DNA from: Rhodothermales bacterium
GTDB taxonomy: Bacteria; Bacteroidota; Rhodothermia; Rhodothermales; Bin80
Direction of reading: 5' to 3'
NCBI GenBank assembly: GCA_028278205.1
Contig: JANQES010000100.1
Span: 1-64,000, forward strand
Length of the DNA: 64,000 nucleotides
In this document: piece by piece, positions 8,714-16,743 of the stretch
Layout: each line of letters opens with the position of its first letter
Position numbering within the stretch: the stretch's first letter is position 1
Notes under the pieces: model-generated
Seen by the model: only the letters and a program-made list of their open reading frames with translations
What the model was told of the DNA's origin: nothing
Databases searched by the model: none
Position numbers and translations under genes: made by a program

Positions 8714-11014
8714 ATGCCTTGTACTCACCAGCACTACTTCGCCTCTATGCCCGACTCGCTTACAACCAGGCACATCTCTCAACAGGCGTTTTTGCTGGTG
8801 GGTACGATGCTAGTTGCCCTTCCCGTATTCGCCCAACAGGTTACCCTACGCGGCCACATCACAGATACATCGAACGGGCAACCCCTCCAGGGCGCCCATG
8901 TGGTGCTTGAAAACTTGCTGCGTAACGTGCAGGGTACTATCAGCAACGAGGCCGGGTATTACGAACTCACCCAGATCCCTCCGGGCTTGTACCTGTTTCA
9001 AGTAACGTACATTGGCTATACGACCCACCTCGACACCCTACGCCTGGGCGACCCCCTCGACCTCACCATCGACGTAGCGATGATTCGCTCTTCGGACGCC
9101 CTCGACGAGGTGGTCGTTACAGGAGAAAAGGAGAGTGGAGCGGCCACGCTGAAAGCCGGACTCCAGCGCATACGCCCCAGAGACATGCGCCGCATTCCCA
9201 CCCCGGGGCCGAGCGGAGATCTAGCCGGCTATCTCCAAACGCTCCCCAGCGTCGTGTCGATGGGCGACCGAGGCGGCCAACTCTTCATCCGCGGGGGGAC
9301 GCCGTCTCAGAACCTGATTCTGATCGACGGGATGCTCATTTATCAACCCTTTCACATCCTCGGATTCTTCTCTGCCTTTCCGGAAGACCTCGTCTCGAAT
9401 GTAGATCTGTACGCCGGAGGGTATGGAGCCCGGTACACAGGACGCGTCTCTTCGGTGATCGATGTGACGATGCGGGGAGGCAATACGCAACAGTTTGAAG
9501 GCAGCGCCTCGATAGGCCCTTTTTTGACAGGCGTACGGGTAGAAGGCCCCGTGAAAAAGGGCTCTACATCCCTGCTGGGCGCCATGCGTACCTCGTTGAT
9601 CGAACGTACGGCCCCCTCGCTCCTGGGACAAGACCTGCCGCTTACCTTCAGCGATTGGTTCGTAAAACTACAACACGAGAAAGACAACGCGCGGTGCTCT
9701 GCGGCGGTGATGCATACGTACGACCGGGGCCGCATCGACGTAGACCGGGACGAGGTCTTTCGATGGAACAACACGGTTGTCGGAGGTCAATGCACGGGGT
9801 TCACGCCGGGCTCTGTCACCTTAGCCAACGCCAATGCCGCGTTCTCCTACGCCGGCAATGCGATCGGTGCAGCCGACCGCCCCGAACGTACAGCCCATGT
9901 ATGGCGGATCAATCTCGATGTCAACTTTACCTATCCCTTGAACGAGACCAATATAAGATGGGGCACTTTTTTGCGGGCCGACAACCTGGCCTATGACCTG
10001 CGCGAGCAATTTCAGAATATTAACGAAGAGGATGGTGTGCTGTTGGAGATGGGCGGCTACGTCGGCACCGAACTGGCGCTAGACGACCACCTGGATCTGA
10101 TCCCGAGCCTCGCCCTGACGATCCCTTTTGATCACCCTATCGGCCTGGAACCCCGTCTGCGCCTGCGATGGCTGCCCTGGGGCAATCCAAAACAAGAACT
10201 CAATGCCGCCGCCGGAATCTACCGGCAAACCTCTATCGGTATCAGTGACGAGCGGGATGCGGGATCGGTCTTCACCGCCTGGGTCTCTTCCCCTTTCGGG
10301 ACTGAACCGACACGGGCCCTACACGCCCTGTTGGGATGGAATCAGCAGATCGGCCCGTTCGACGTGGCGGCGGAAGGGTATTATAAACGCCTGAACAACC
10401 TGCCCGTCCCCCTCTGGAGCACCATTGCTCGCTTCACCACCTCTCTGGCCCCGGCCGACGGTACGGTCTGGGGCCTTGACACCCGCCTCGAATATCAGTG
10501 GAAAACCCTCTATGCTTACGTCGGCTATGGGTATACCTGGACGCAGTATACCGCAGCCCAGGATAATTTCGGCGTATGGTTCGGAGATCCGGTCCAAGAC
10601 TATCACCCCCCGCATGACCGCCGTCATCACGTCAATACCGTAGTGAGTTGGACGTGGAGGCGTTTTGCGGCCAGTGTACGCTGGCAGTTCGGCTCGGGAT
10701 TGCCCTACACCGTTCCTTTTGGGTTCGATAGTCTGGTTCCTCTACCCGGTCTCGAAGAATCTCTTCAAGAGGCTTACGGCACTCCACGCATTCTTTTCGA
10801 CAGACCCTATGAGGGGCGATTATCGACCTATCACCGGCTTGATGCCGCTATGGAATACTCCCTGGCTCTATCGTTTGCCGCGTTGACGCTTCGTGCAGGC
10901 GTGCTCAACCTCTACGACCGCTCGAACCTCTTCTACTACGATGTCTTTAACATCAGACGCGTCGATCAACTCCCGCTCACCCCGTACCTTTCACTCAGAC
11001 TCACAACCCTTTGA
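8714..11014 (+). CDS. TonB-dependent receptor with carboxypeptidase-like N-terminal domain
   Basis: A 766-residue outer-membrane receptor. A signal sequence ends near PVFAQ; ATG at 8747 (MPDSLTTRH) is an equally good start. Next comes a carboxypeptidase regulatory-like beta-sandwich (about residues 45-125, LRGHITDTSNGQPLQGAHVVLE and NEAGYYELTQIPPGLYLFQ). The plug follows (DEVVVTGEKES through LPSVVSMGDRGGQLFIRGG and LILIDGMLIYQPFHI), then a beta-barrel to the end. It imports a large nutrient using TonB energy. The partner lipoprotein gene follows directly, as is typical for receptors paired with DUF4249 proteins. The ligand is not predictable from sequence. Confidence 0.9.
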   Translation: MPCTHQHYFASMPDSLTTRHISQQAFLLVGTMLVALPVFAQQVTLRGHITDTSNGQPLQGAHVVLENLLRNVQGTISNEAGYYELTQIPPGLYLFQVTYIGYTTHLDTLRLGDPLDLTIDVAMIRSSDALDEVVVTGEKESGAATLKAGLQRIRPRDMRRIPTPGPSGDLAGYLQTLPSVVSMGDRGGQLFIRGGTPSQNLILIDGMLIYQPFHILGFFSAFPEDLVSNVDLYAGGYGARYTGRVSSVIDVTMRGGNTQQFEGSASIGPFLTGVRVEGPVKKGSTSLLGAMRTSLIERTAPSLLGQDLPLTFSDWFVKLQHEKDNARCSAAVMHTYDRGRIDVDRDEVFRWNNTVVGGQCTGFTPGSVTLANANAAFSYAGNAIGAADRPERTAHVWRINLDVNFTYPLNETNIRWGTFLRADNLAYDLREQFQNINEEDGVLLEMGGYVGTELALDDHLDLIPSLALTIPFDHPIGLEPRLRLRWLPWGNPKQELNAAAGIYRQTSIGISDERDAGSVFTAWVSSPFGTEPTRALHALLGWNQQIGPFDVAAEGYYKRLNNLPVPLWSTIARFTTSLAPADGTVWGLDTRLEYQWKTLYAYVGYGYTWTQYTAAQDNFGVWFGDPVQDYHPPHDRRHHVNTVVSWTWRRFAASVRWQFGSGLPYTVPFGFDSLVPLPGLEESLQEAYGTPRILFDRPYEGRLSTYHRLDAAMEYSLALSFAALTLRAGVLNLYDRSNLFYYDVFNIRRVDQLPLTPYLSLRLTTL

Positions 11015-11028
11015 CGTATTCCTCAACC

Positions 11029-11907
11029 ATGCGCCTACACGCCGTCATCTTGCCCGCCACAGCGCTCGCCCTCCTTGCCTTGTTGGGCATGAGCGCCTGC
11101 GAAACCACCTTCGACGCCTTCGAAGAGAACGACCGGTATTTCTCGATAACGGGCTACCTCGACGCAGGGGCCGACACCCAGTTCATCCGAATAGAACCCC
11201 TGCGGGATTCTCTGCTCCTCGGCACAATACCTATCGAGGTGGAGGTAACCCTGGAGCACCTGGCTACCGGGGTAAAAAAGATCTGGAACGATTCGCTGTT
11301 CCGATTCGCTGACGAGGTCTACGCGCACAACTTCTGGTCTGCTGAACCGGTGCAGCCTCGGGAGACGTATCGCCTCGAAGTGAGGCAACCCGACGGCATC
11401 ACCAGCACCGCCCTCGTCACGCTGCCTGACACCTTTCCCGCTCCTATTCCTCCCCAGGTGCTCTGCATGAGCTTACATCCCTACTGCCTCGAAAGCTGGG
11501 TCTTAAGCGTCGACGTAAAAGGCATCGAAAACCTGGCCGCTGCTACGGCGGTTTACCACTACCTGGACCCCGATCCCCTGGCTGCTTCTAAATGCGGCGT
11601 CTACAAAGTCCCTTACTGGCGCGAGGCCATGCCAACCCAGGACGGCTTCCGCATCCGCATAGAATGGCGCAGAGACCTGGAAGCGATTGCCGACTTCTGG
11701 ACGGTGCACGGTCGCGTTCCCTTCTTTGCCAACTTCGATCTCTTTGTCGCTGTCGGCAATGACGAATGGCCGGCCATCGCCCAACTCGATCAAGAGACCT
11801 TGTTCTTGCCCGACGTGGCGACCAACGTCGAACATGGGGTAGGATTTGTGGGAGGCGTCTTGAGCAAGAATGTCTACGTCTACGGCACCAAATTGCTCTG
11901 CGAGTAA
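11029..11907 (+). CDS. DUF4249-type lipoprotein, partner of the TonB receptor
   Basis: A 292-residue lipoprotein beginning MRLHAVILPATALALLALL with lipobox GMSAC. ATG 11029 is chosen over an upstream TTG at 11011 because it starts the signal peptide cleanly. The mature part is beta-rich with EVEVTLEHLATGVKK, FWSAEPVQPRETYRLEVRQPDG and a late DVATNVEHGVGFVGG. These resemble the DUF4249 family, which is regularly encoded directly after receptors with a carboxypeptidase-like domain. It probably caps or feeds the receptor at the cell surface. The assignment is by resemblance and context. Confidence 0.7.
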   Translation: MRLHAVILPATALALLALLGMSACETTFDAFEENDRYFSITGYLDAGADTQFIRIEPLRDSLLLGTIPIEVEVTLEHLATGVKKIWNDSLFRFADEVYAHNFWSAEPVQPRETYRLEVRQPDGITSTALVTLPDTFPAPIPPQVLCMSLHPYCLESWVLSVDVKGIENLAAATAVYHYLDPDPLAASKCGVYKVPYWREAMPTQDGFRIRIEWRRDLEAIADFWTVHGRVPFFANFDLFVAVGNDEWPAIAQLDQETLFLPDVATNVEHGVGFVGGVLSKNVYVYGTKLLCE

Positions 11908-11932
11908 CGAGCGGCTGTTTTATTTCAGGCGG

Positions 11933-11988
11933 AAACAAACACAGACCCATAGGCTTCGTATTTTCGCGGAGTCTACGGGTTTTGTTTT
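11933..11988 (+). terminator. hairpin terminator after the receptor-lipoprotein pair
   Basis: ACCCATAGGCTTCG pairs with CGCGGAGTCTACGGGT with a few bulges, and outer AAACAAA pairs with TTTGTTT. It lies 26 bases after the DUF4249 stop. The core resembles the hairpin at 8584-8633, so the cassette is bracketed by two related terminators. Confidence 0.65.
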
Positions 11989-12006
11989 AACAGGGGGTGC
12001 CGAGCC

Positions 12007-12278
12007 ATGATTGACGTGAAAGAAGCTGCAAAGACTGCTGCGAGTACTTTTTGGATTTATATCCAGATCAAGAGTACACCAATATTCTGCTGGAGGAAGC
12101 CGAACGTGATGAAGATGAAAAGGCCTGGTCGATAACGCTCGGCTATTCGATTCCAAACCCTGCCAGTGTGCTTGGCGTGAAGCTCCCGGATTATCGCAGG
12201 TATAAAGTATTTAGGATCGATGCGGTGACCGGGGGTGTGCTCTCTATGAAGATGCGTAGCGTCGAAGATGACCGATAA
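12007..12278 (+). pseudogene. frameshifted small gene upstream of a decayed PIN gene
   Basis: From ATG 12007 the frame reads MIDVKEAAKTAASTF and then leaves frame at a run of five T near 12048. A one-base insertion there would continue into LDLYPDQEYTNILLEEAERDEDEKA and on to DR-stop at 12278, giving about 90 residues. The split is either a true pseudogene or a homopolymer sequencing error. The rejoined protein is acidic with a beta-rich second half; I do not recognise a named family. Its end overlaps the start of the next broken gene by 11 bases, as in a translationally coupled pair. Confidence 0.65.
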
Positions 12279-12487
12279 CTTACATGATCTCGTTACCCGC
12301 TATCGCACCAAAGGCTCTCTGCGCTCTTCCGCAATTTTCTCACTTCGGCCTGACTGACTCCGGGATTATTGATTTGGCTTCTGAAACATACCTTGTTCTC
12401 ACAGACGATTTCCGCCTTTCAGGATTCCTTCAGAAAACCGGCATAGATGTCATCAACTTCGAACACCTAAAAATGCTTTTACCTTGA
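12268..12487 (+). pseudogene. decayed PIN-like domain gene
   Basis: ATG 12268 opens MTDNLHDLVTRYRTKG, then the frame ends at 12358. Another frame continues FSHFGLTDSGIIDLASETYLVLTDDFRLSGFLQKTG and IDVINFEHLKMLLP, stopping at 12487. The second piece resembles the C-terminal third of PIN-type nucleases (LTDAG-I-LA, then VLTDD-RL). The middle, which would carry the acidic catalytic residues, is missing. I read this as an internal deletion in a former PIN gene coupled to the frameshifted gene before it. Confidence 0.6.
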
Positions 12488-12503
12488 GCAGCAGTCCTCT
12501 GAA

Positions 12504-12689
12504 TTGGGAAACCGAGACCGGAGGCAGCGCATTCATTACGAGGCCGTCCGCCTGAATAAACTCATCTACGGCACAGCAGATTTCGACCGGGGCGCGTATT
12601 ATTCGAAGATCGTCCGGCTCTATCTGGATTTGTTGCCCTATCTTGAAGTTCAGCGCAAAGCGTACAAGGAGAGGTTGCTCAACCGTTGA
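12504..12689 (+). CDS. small open frame of uncertain status
   Basis: About 60 residues can be read (HYEAVRLNKLIYGTADFDR and so on), ending KERLLNR at 12689. Only a TTG start is available and no convincing ribosome site is visible. The helical, charged composition looks protein-like. It may be the remaining 3' end of a gene broken together with the two pseudogenes before it. It overlaps the possible TTG start of mpl. Confidence 0.35.
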   Translation: MGNRDRRQRIHYEAVRLNKLIYGTADFDRGAYYSKIVRLYLDLLPYLEVQRKAYKERLLNR

Positions 12690-14179
12690 AAAAACTCACC
12701 GATTTCCCCGACGCGCACCTGCGCATCTTCAAGCGTCCGGTGCCGCCGATGCCCGACGCGCTCGACGACGTGTACCTGATCGGCATTTGCGGCACGGGGA
12801 TGGGGTCGCTGGCGGGGCTGTTTCAGCAGGCCGGCTACCGTGTGCGCGGCTCCGACGCCGCCGCCTATCCGCCCATGAGCACCCGCCTGGCCGAGATGAG
12901 CATCCCCATCCTCGAAGGCTTCGACCCGGCCCACCTCGACCCGCCGCCGGACCTCGTCATCGTCGGCAACGCCTGCATCCCGACGCACGTCGAGGCGGCC
13001 TATGCGCGCGAACGCGGGCTGGCGCAGCAGTCGTTCCCCGAAGCGCTGGCGCATTTTTTCATCCACGGTCGCCGCTCGCTCGTGGTGACGGGCACGCACG
13101 GCAAAACCACCACCACGGGCCTGCTCGTCCACGTCTTGCGCGAGGCCGGCTTCGACCCCGGCTTCCTCGTCGGCGGGGTGATGACCAACGGCAACGTCAG
13201 CTATAGCATCGGCAGCGGGCCGCACTTCGTCATCGAAGGTGACGAGTACGACAGCGCCTATTTCGACAAACGGCCCAAGTTCATGCACTACCGGCCTACG
13301 AGCGCCATCGTCACGTCGATGGAGTTCGACCACGCCGACATCTACGACGACTGGGACGACTACCGCGAGGCCTTCCGCATCTTCGCCGGTCTCATCCCCC
13401 CCGGCGACCTGCTGGCCCTCTGCGGCGACGACGAGAACGCGCGCGCCCTGGCCGAGCACACCGTCGCCCGCGTCCATTTTTACGGCCTCGAAGACGGCGC
13501 CAACGTCACCGCGCGCAACATCGAACCGGCGGAGGGTGGGCAACGCTTTACGCTGGTAGTAGACGGCAACGCCCTCGGCCAAATCTTCTTGCCGATGAGC
13601 GGGCGGCACAACCTGCTCAACGCCCTCGCTGTCTGCACCATCGCCCTCGACGAAGGCCTCACGCCCGACGAACTGGCGCGCGGCTTCAGCACCTTTCTGG
13701 GGATGAAACGCCGCCAGGAAATACGCGGCGAGGAAGCTGGCGTGCTCGTCATCGACGACTTTGCCCATCACCCGACGGCGGTCCGTGAGACGATTCACGC
13801 CGTGGCCGAACGCTGGCCGGGCCGCCGACTCGTGGCGGTCTTCGAGCCGCGCAGCAACTCCAGCCGTCGCAAAATCTTCGAGACGCCCTACGCCGAGGCC
13901 TTCGACGGCGCCGCCCTCGCTTTCCTGAGCGCCCCGCCCTTCCGCCACAACGACGACGCCGCGCGCTTCATGAACGCCGACACCGTCGTCGAGACCATCA
14001 CCGCCCGCGGCGTGCCCGCCTCCGTCTACCCCGACGCCGCCACGCTCCTGCCGCCGCTCCTGGACGCCGTGCAACCCGGCGACGTGGTGCTCATCATGAG
14101 CAACGGCAGCTTCGGCGGCCTCCACGACCGGCTGTTGGATGTGTTGAAGCGAAGAGCATCTTCCGAGGAAGAATCATGA
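12686..14179 (+). CDS. mpl: Mpl murein-peptide ligase (UDP-MurNAc:L-Ala-gamma-D-Glu-mDAP ligase)
   Basis: A Mur-ligase-fold enzyme of about 477-497 residues. It reattaches the tripeptide released by wall turnover to UDP-MurNAc with ATP, in the cytoplasm. Visible motifs are the N-terminal nucleotide fold IGICGTGMGSLAGL, the P-loop GTHGKTTTT, the Mpl-specific EGDEYDSAYFDKRPKF, the SGRHNLLNALA motif and DDFAHHPTAV in the last domain, followed by FEPRSNSSRR. This set separates Mpl from MurC. The TTG start at 12686 gives a 21-residue extension; ATG at 12749 (MPDALDDVYLIG) is the more conventional start. Its flanks are accessory genes, so it appears to be a core gene in a variable stretch. Confidence 0.92.
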   Translation: MKKLTDFPDAHLRIFKRPVPPMPDALDDVYLIGICGTGMGSLAGLFQQAGYRVRGSDAAAYPPMSTRLAEMSIPILEGFDPAHLDPPPDLVIVGNACIPTHVEAAYARERGLAQQSFPEALAHFFIHGRRSLVVTGTHGKTTTTGLLVHVLREAGFDPGFLVGGVMTNGNVSYSIGSGPHFVIEGDEYDSAYFDKRPKFMHYRPTSAIVTSMEFDHADIYDDWDDYREAFRIFAGLIPPGDLLALCGDDENARALAEHTVARVHFYGLEDGANVTARNIEPAEGGQRFTLVVDGNALGQIFLPMSGRHNLLNALAVCTIALDEGLTPDELARGFSTFLGMKRRQEIRGEEAGVLVIDDFAHHPTAVRETIHAVAERWPGRRLVAVFEPRSNSSRRKIFETPYAEAFDGAALAFLSAPPFRHNDDAARFMNADTVVETITARGVPASVYPDAATLLPPLLDAVQPGDVVLIMSNGSFGGLHDRLLDVLKRRASSEEES

Positions 14180-14244
14180 AACCTCAAAAAGTATCTAAAG
14201 TTGTATCTTATTAAAAACCTAATTGAACATCCTTAAACGTAGCC

Positions 14245-14526
14245 ATGCAGCGTATTAACTACGCCCGAGATATTCAGCCGCTTTCGGCCTTTCGCAAGGC
14301 CGCTTCGGCGCTCATCGATCAAGTGCAACGGACACACCGCCCGTTGGTGCTTACTCGTAATGGAAAAAGCGCTGCCGTGGTGATCGATGCCGGTGACTTT
14401 GAACGATTGATGGAACGCCTCGAACTCCTCGAAGACATCCACCTGGCCCGCGCCCAGGCCGAGCGTGGAGAAACTGTGCCACACGACCAGGCACTCGATT
14501 ACCTCACCTCCAGACTGGGCACATGA
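14245..14526 (+). CDS. Phd/YefM-type antitoxin
   Basis: A 93-residue protein with the Phd/YefM pattern: a short N-terminal DNA-binding part (INYARDIQPLSAFRKAASALIDQV), the strand-turn RTHRPLVLTRNGKSAAVVIDAGDFERL, and a helical C-terminus that would bind the toxin. Its stop overlaps the toxin start by four bases (ATGA at 14523), the usual coupling for a toxin-antitoxin operon. It should neutralise the toxin and repress the operon. Confidence 0.88.
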   Translation: MQRINYARDIQPLSAFRKAASALIDQVQRTHRPLVLTRNGKSAAVVIDAGDFERLMERLELLEDIHLARAQAERGETVPHDQALDYLTSRLGT

Positions 14527-14804
14527 GAATCGAATGGACGAAACTGGCGCTTGAGCGCACCCTGGAAATTGCTGAATTCCGTTTTCCCAATAACCCTGTA
14601 CGCGCGCAGGCCTGGATGGGTACGGTGATTGAACACGCCGACACGTTGCGAACCTTCCCAAACAGAGGACGTCCAGTGATGAGCGATCCTGCAAAAAATG
14701 TGCGTCAACTCTTGTTCAAAGATGTATGGATTGTCTACGAAGTGCGTGATGAGCACGTGTTGATCTTGACAGTGCGGCACGTTCGGGAATGGCCCGAGGA
14801 TTAA
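14523..14804 (+). CDS. RelE/ParE-superfamily toxin
   Basis: A 93-residue protein with the ParE-like layout: WTKLALERTLEIAEF helix, PVRAQAWMGTVIEHADTLRTFPNRGRPV, then FKDVWIVYEVRDEHVLILTVRHVRE. Members block gyrase or cleave ribosome-bound mRNA; which one applies here cannot be told. The Phd-type partner is directly upstream with a four-base overlap. The pair looks intact. Confidence 0.88.
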   Translation: MRIEWTKLALERTLEIAEFRFPNNPVRAQAWMGTVIEHADTLRTFPNRGRPVMSDPAKNVRQLLFKDVWIVYEVRDEHVLILTVRHVREWPED

Positions 14805-14825
14805 CAAGAAGTAGCCCAAAGAGCC

Positions 14826-15089
14826 GTGCGTACCTACGAATTCACGATCATTCTTGCCGATCCCCGTGTCTTCGACGGCGAGGCTCTTCTCGACTACGCG
14901 GACCGCCTTTTCGAACCCTTCAAGGGCGACGTTAACCCTGCCATATCAGCCGGCACACCCGTTGTAGACTGCACGCTGGAAGCACCTTCTCTGGAAGTGA
15001 CAATTCAACGCGTTGTGGACGTACTCAAGCGAGAAGGGCTTGCCATTCGTCATATCGAGATGGAACCCAAAGGTGTCCTTGCTGCATAG
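14826..15089 (+). CDS. small protein of unknown function
   Basis: 87 residues from a GTG start 21 bases after the toxin stop. The frame shows alternating strand and helix pattern (YEFTIILADP, ALLDYADRLFEPF, VDCTLEAPSLEVTIQRVVDVLKREGLAIRHIEME) and no transmembrane segment. The phrase VDCTLEAPSLE looks like a conserved core. I cannot assign a family. Position suggests it may be transcribed with the toxin-antitoxin pair. Confidence 0.6.
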   Translation: MRTYEFTIILADPRVFDGEALLDYADRLFEPFKGDVNPAISAGTPVVDCTLEAPSLEVTIQRVVDVLKREGLAIRHIEMEPKGVLAA

Positions 15090-15168
15090 GCCTAGAATGC
15101 CGGAAGGGGACGTAGGAGCGTCCCGTCCTGCATTCCTACGGTTCTCCGGAGGAACGAGCCTCTGAAGT

Positions 15169-16524
15169 TCACCATGTAATACTATCAATGAAAATATCCC
15201 CGTCAAGTACGCACCCTGCTTCTCCACAGGCGTCTATCTTCAAACCGATCATGGTTACTTTCTTGGGATTAAAATCAGGATCTCGATAGCCTTTGAATGG
15301 AGGACGGACCTCGCCCGGCAAAAGGCTCAAGGGAAACCAAAATCCTATTTTAGCCTCTGGACCTAGATCTACATAGCTCCCGTACAGATTATTCAACTGA
15401 TCATCTTTGAGAAACAGTTGGATGCCTCCAATTTTACCCTCCTTTATGACGTTCTCTGGAATGTATACCCAGACACGCACTTGCACATTCTCCAGATTGA
15501 CAGGGGCCGTGATGTCCTCTGGTGGCGTTTGCAACATGTTAACGTAAACTTCTCCCTCAGCAAGATTAGCATCATCACCATTTAGCTTGACGTTCGCTCC
15601 AAGCGAATAGCCTCCCGTCCTAGAAGTGTCGGAGGATTGAAAGACGTATCGAATAGCATGGATCTCAGGTTTATCCTGGGGTACCCATCCCATTTCACCT
15701 GTTTCAAAATCATATCGGACGGCCACCGGAGGCGTGCCGGTAAACATGGAGATCACTTTAGGAAAACCCCGTACAGCAACTTCTACTGCGCTCCAAGAGA
15801 TTATCACAAGAAGAAGGATCAGGAAGAGGCGAGCCCATGGTTTAAGCCCTTCGAGAAGTTTATAAGTCCTGTAAAGATGGGTATCCTTTGCTTCCCTGGA
15901 AGGGGGCCCTCCTGCCTGTAGAGGTCGATCTTCTCGCGGTTTAGGAAGCCCTGCTCGTCTCCGTTCACCCTCCGCTCGACGAAGATCGAGTAGAACGACT
16001 GGGGCAAGACATTGGGTTAATATAGAACGCGTATCTTCTTTCTCATAAGCATCCAAGAGCTTCTCTGCACTACGCTCTGGAAGTTCGATCGTGACCTTCA
16101 GACTGCCCTTCTCTATGAAAACTTTCCGGATCATATCTCGCGGAATCAGCAGAAAACCTGCTAATACACTCTGAATCCACCTCTCTGTCTCTTCATTGAA
16201 CTCCTCAAGTTCCAGGTCAATCCACAATGTAACGCTAATCCTGGGTTTAGGCTTAATGTCTTCCTTTTCACGTTGGCGTATCACATAAGGGCGCTTCTTG
16301 TATTCCCTCAACGTTTTCTCATCCCACTTACCCTTGTGCGACTGTCCATGGCAATTTGCACAGAGACAGATCAGATTTTCCGCTTTGTGCTCTTTGGATT
16401 TATGCCAGGGTATAATGTGTGCCAGTTCAAGGGGACTGAACCTACCACAAACAGCGCACCGATGCCCGGATTCGATGAGAACCTGTCTTTTAATATCAGC
16501 GGGTATTGCAGGCCTGCCAGACAT
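15169..16524 (-). CDS. membrane-anchored HNH nuclease with extracytoplasmic jelly-roll-like domain
   Basis: A 451-residue protein starting at ATG 16524 (MSGRPAIPADIKRQ). Residues about 10-75 form an HNH nuclease with a zinc knuckle (CAVCG, LAHIIPWHKS, NLICLCANCH). Residues about 95-185 hold a beta-alpha domain (ISVTLWIDLELEEFNEE, MIRKVFIEKGSLKVTIELPERSAEKLLDAY) that resembles small effector-associated modules fused to bacterial conflict proteins. A proline-rich linker leads to one strong membrane segment (ARLFLILLLVIISWSAVEVAV). The rest (VRYDFETGEMGWVPQ onward) is beta-rich like carbohydrate-binding jelly-rolls and contains Cys pairs near the end. The nuclease would be cytoplasmic and the C-terminus outside. 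Composition is AT-richer than its neighbours, implying transfer. Confidence 0.8.
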   Translation of the reverse strand: MSGRPAIPADIKRQVLIESGHRCAVCGRFSPLELAHIIPWHKSKEHKAENLICLCANCHGQSHKGKWDEKTLREYKKRPYVIRQREKEDIKPKPRISVTLWIDLELEEFNEETERWIQSVLAGFLLIPRDMIRKVFIEKGSLKVTIELPERSAEKLLDAYEKEDTRSILTQCLAPVVLLDLRRAEGERRRAGLPKPREDRPLQAGGPPSREAKDTHLYRTYKLLEGLKPWARLFLILLLVIISWSAVEVAVRGFPKVISMFTGTPPVAVRYDFETGEMGWVPQDKPEIHAIRYVFQSSDTSRTGGYSLGANVKLNGDDANLAEGEVYVNMLQTPPEDITAPVNLENVQVRVWVYIPENVIKEGKIGGIQLFLKDDQLNNLYGSYVDLGPEAKIGFWFPLSLLPGEVRPPFKGYRDPDFNPKKVTMIGLKIDACGEAGCVLDGDIFIDSITW

Positions 16525-16743
16525 GGTGTACCGGGTGACATTCAGCGTACGTCTGCAAAAAACTAATCGCCCTTTAAAATGGGCCGGAATAATCAAGGTA
16601 ATATTTTATCTCCCAATAAACTATAATCGATGCAAAGATCTGTAAAATCGCGTGAACGACGGCGCGGAGCGGAACACCCGGCGGCGATGCTGCTTGAACA
16701 GCCCTACCCCCTATTCCCGTACTTTTTCGCAGGCTAACGAACT

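Noticed and set aside
12504..12689. Treating the small frame before mpl as an intact gene
   Set aside because: Only a TTG start, next to two pseudogenes; kept as low confidence instead.
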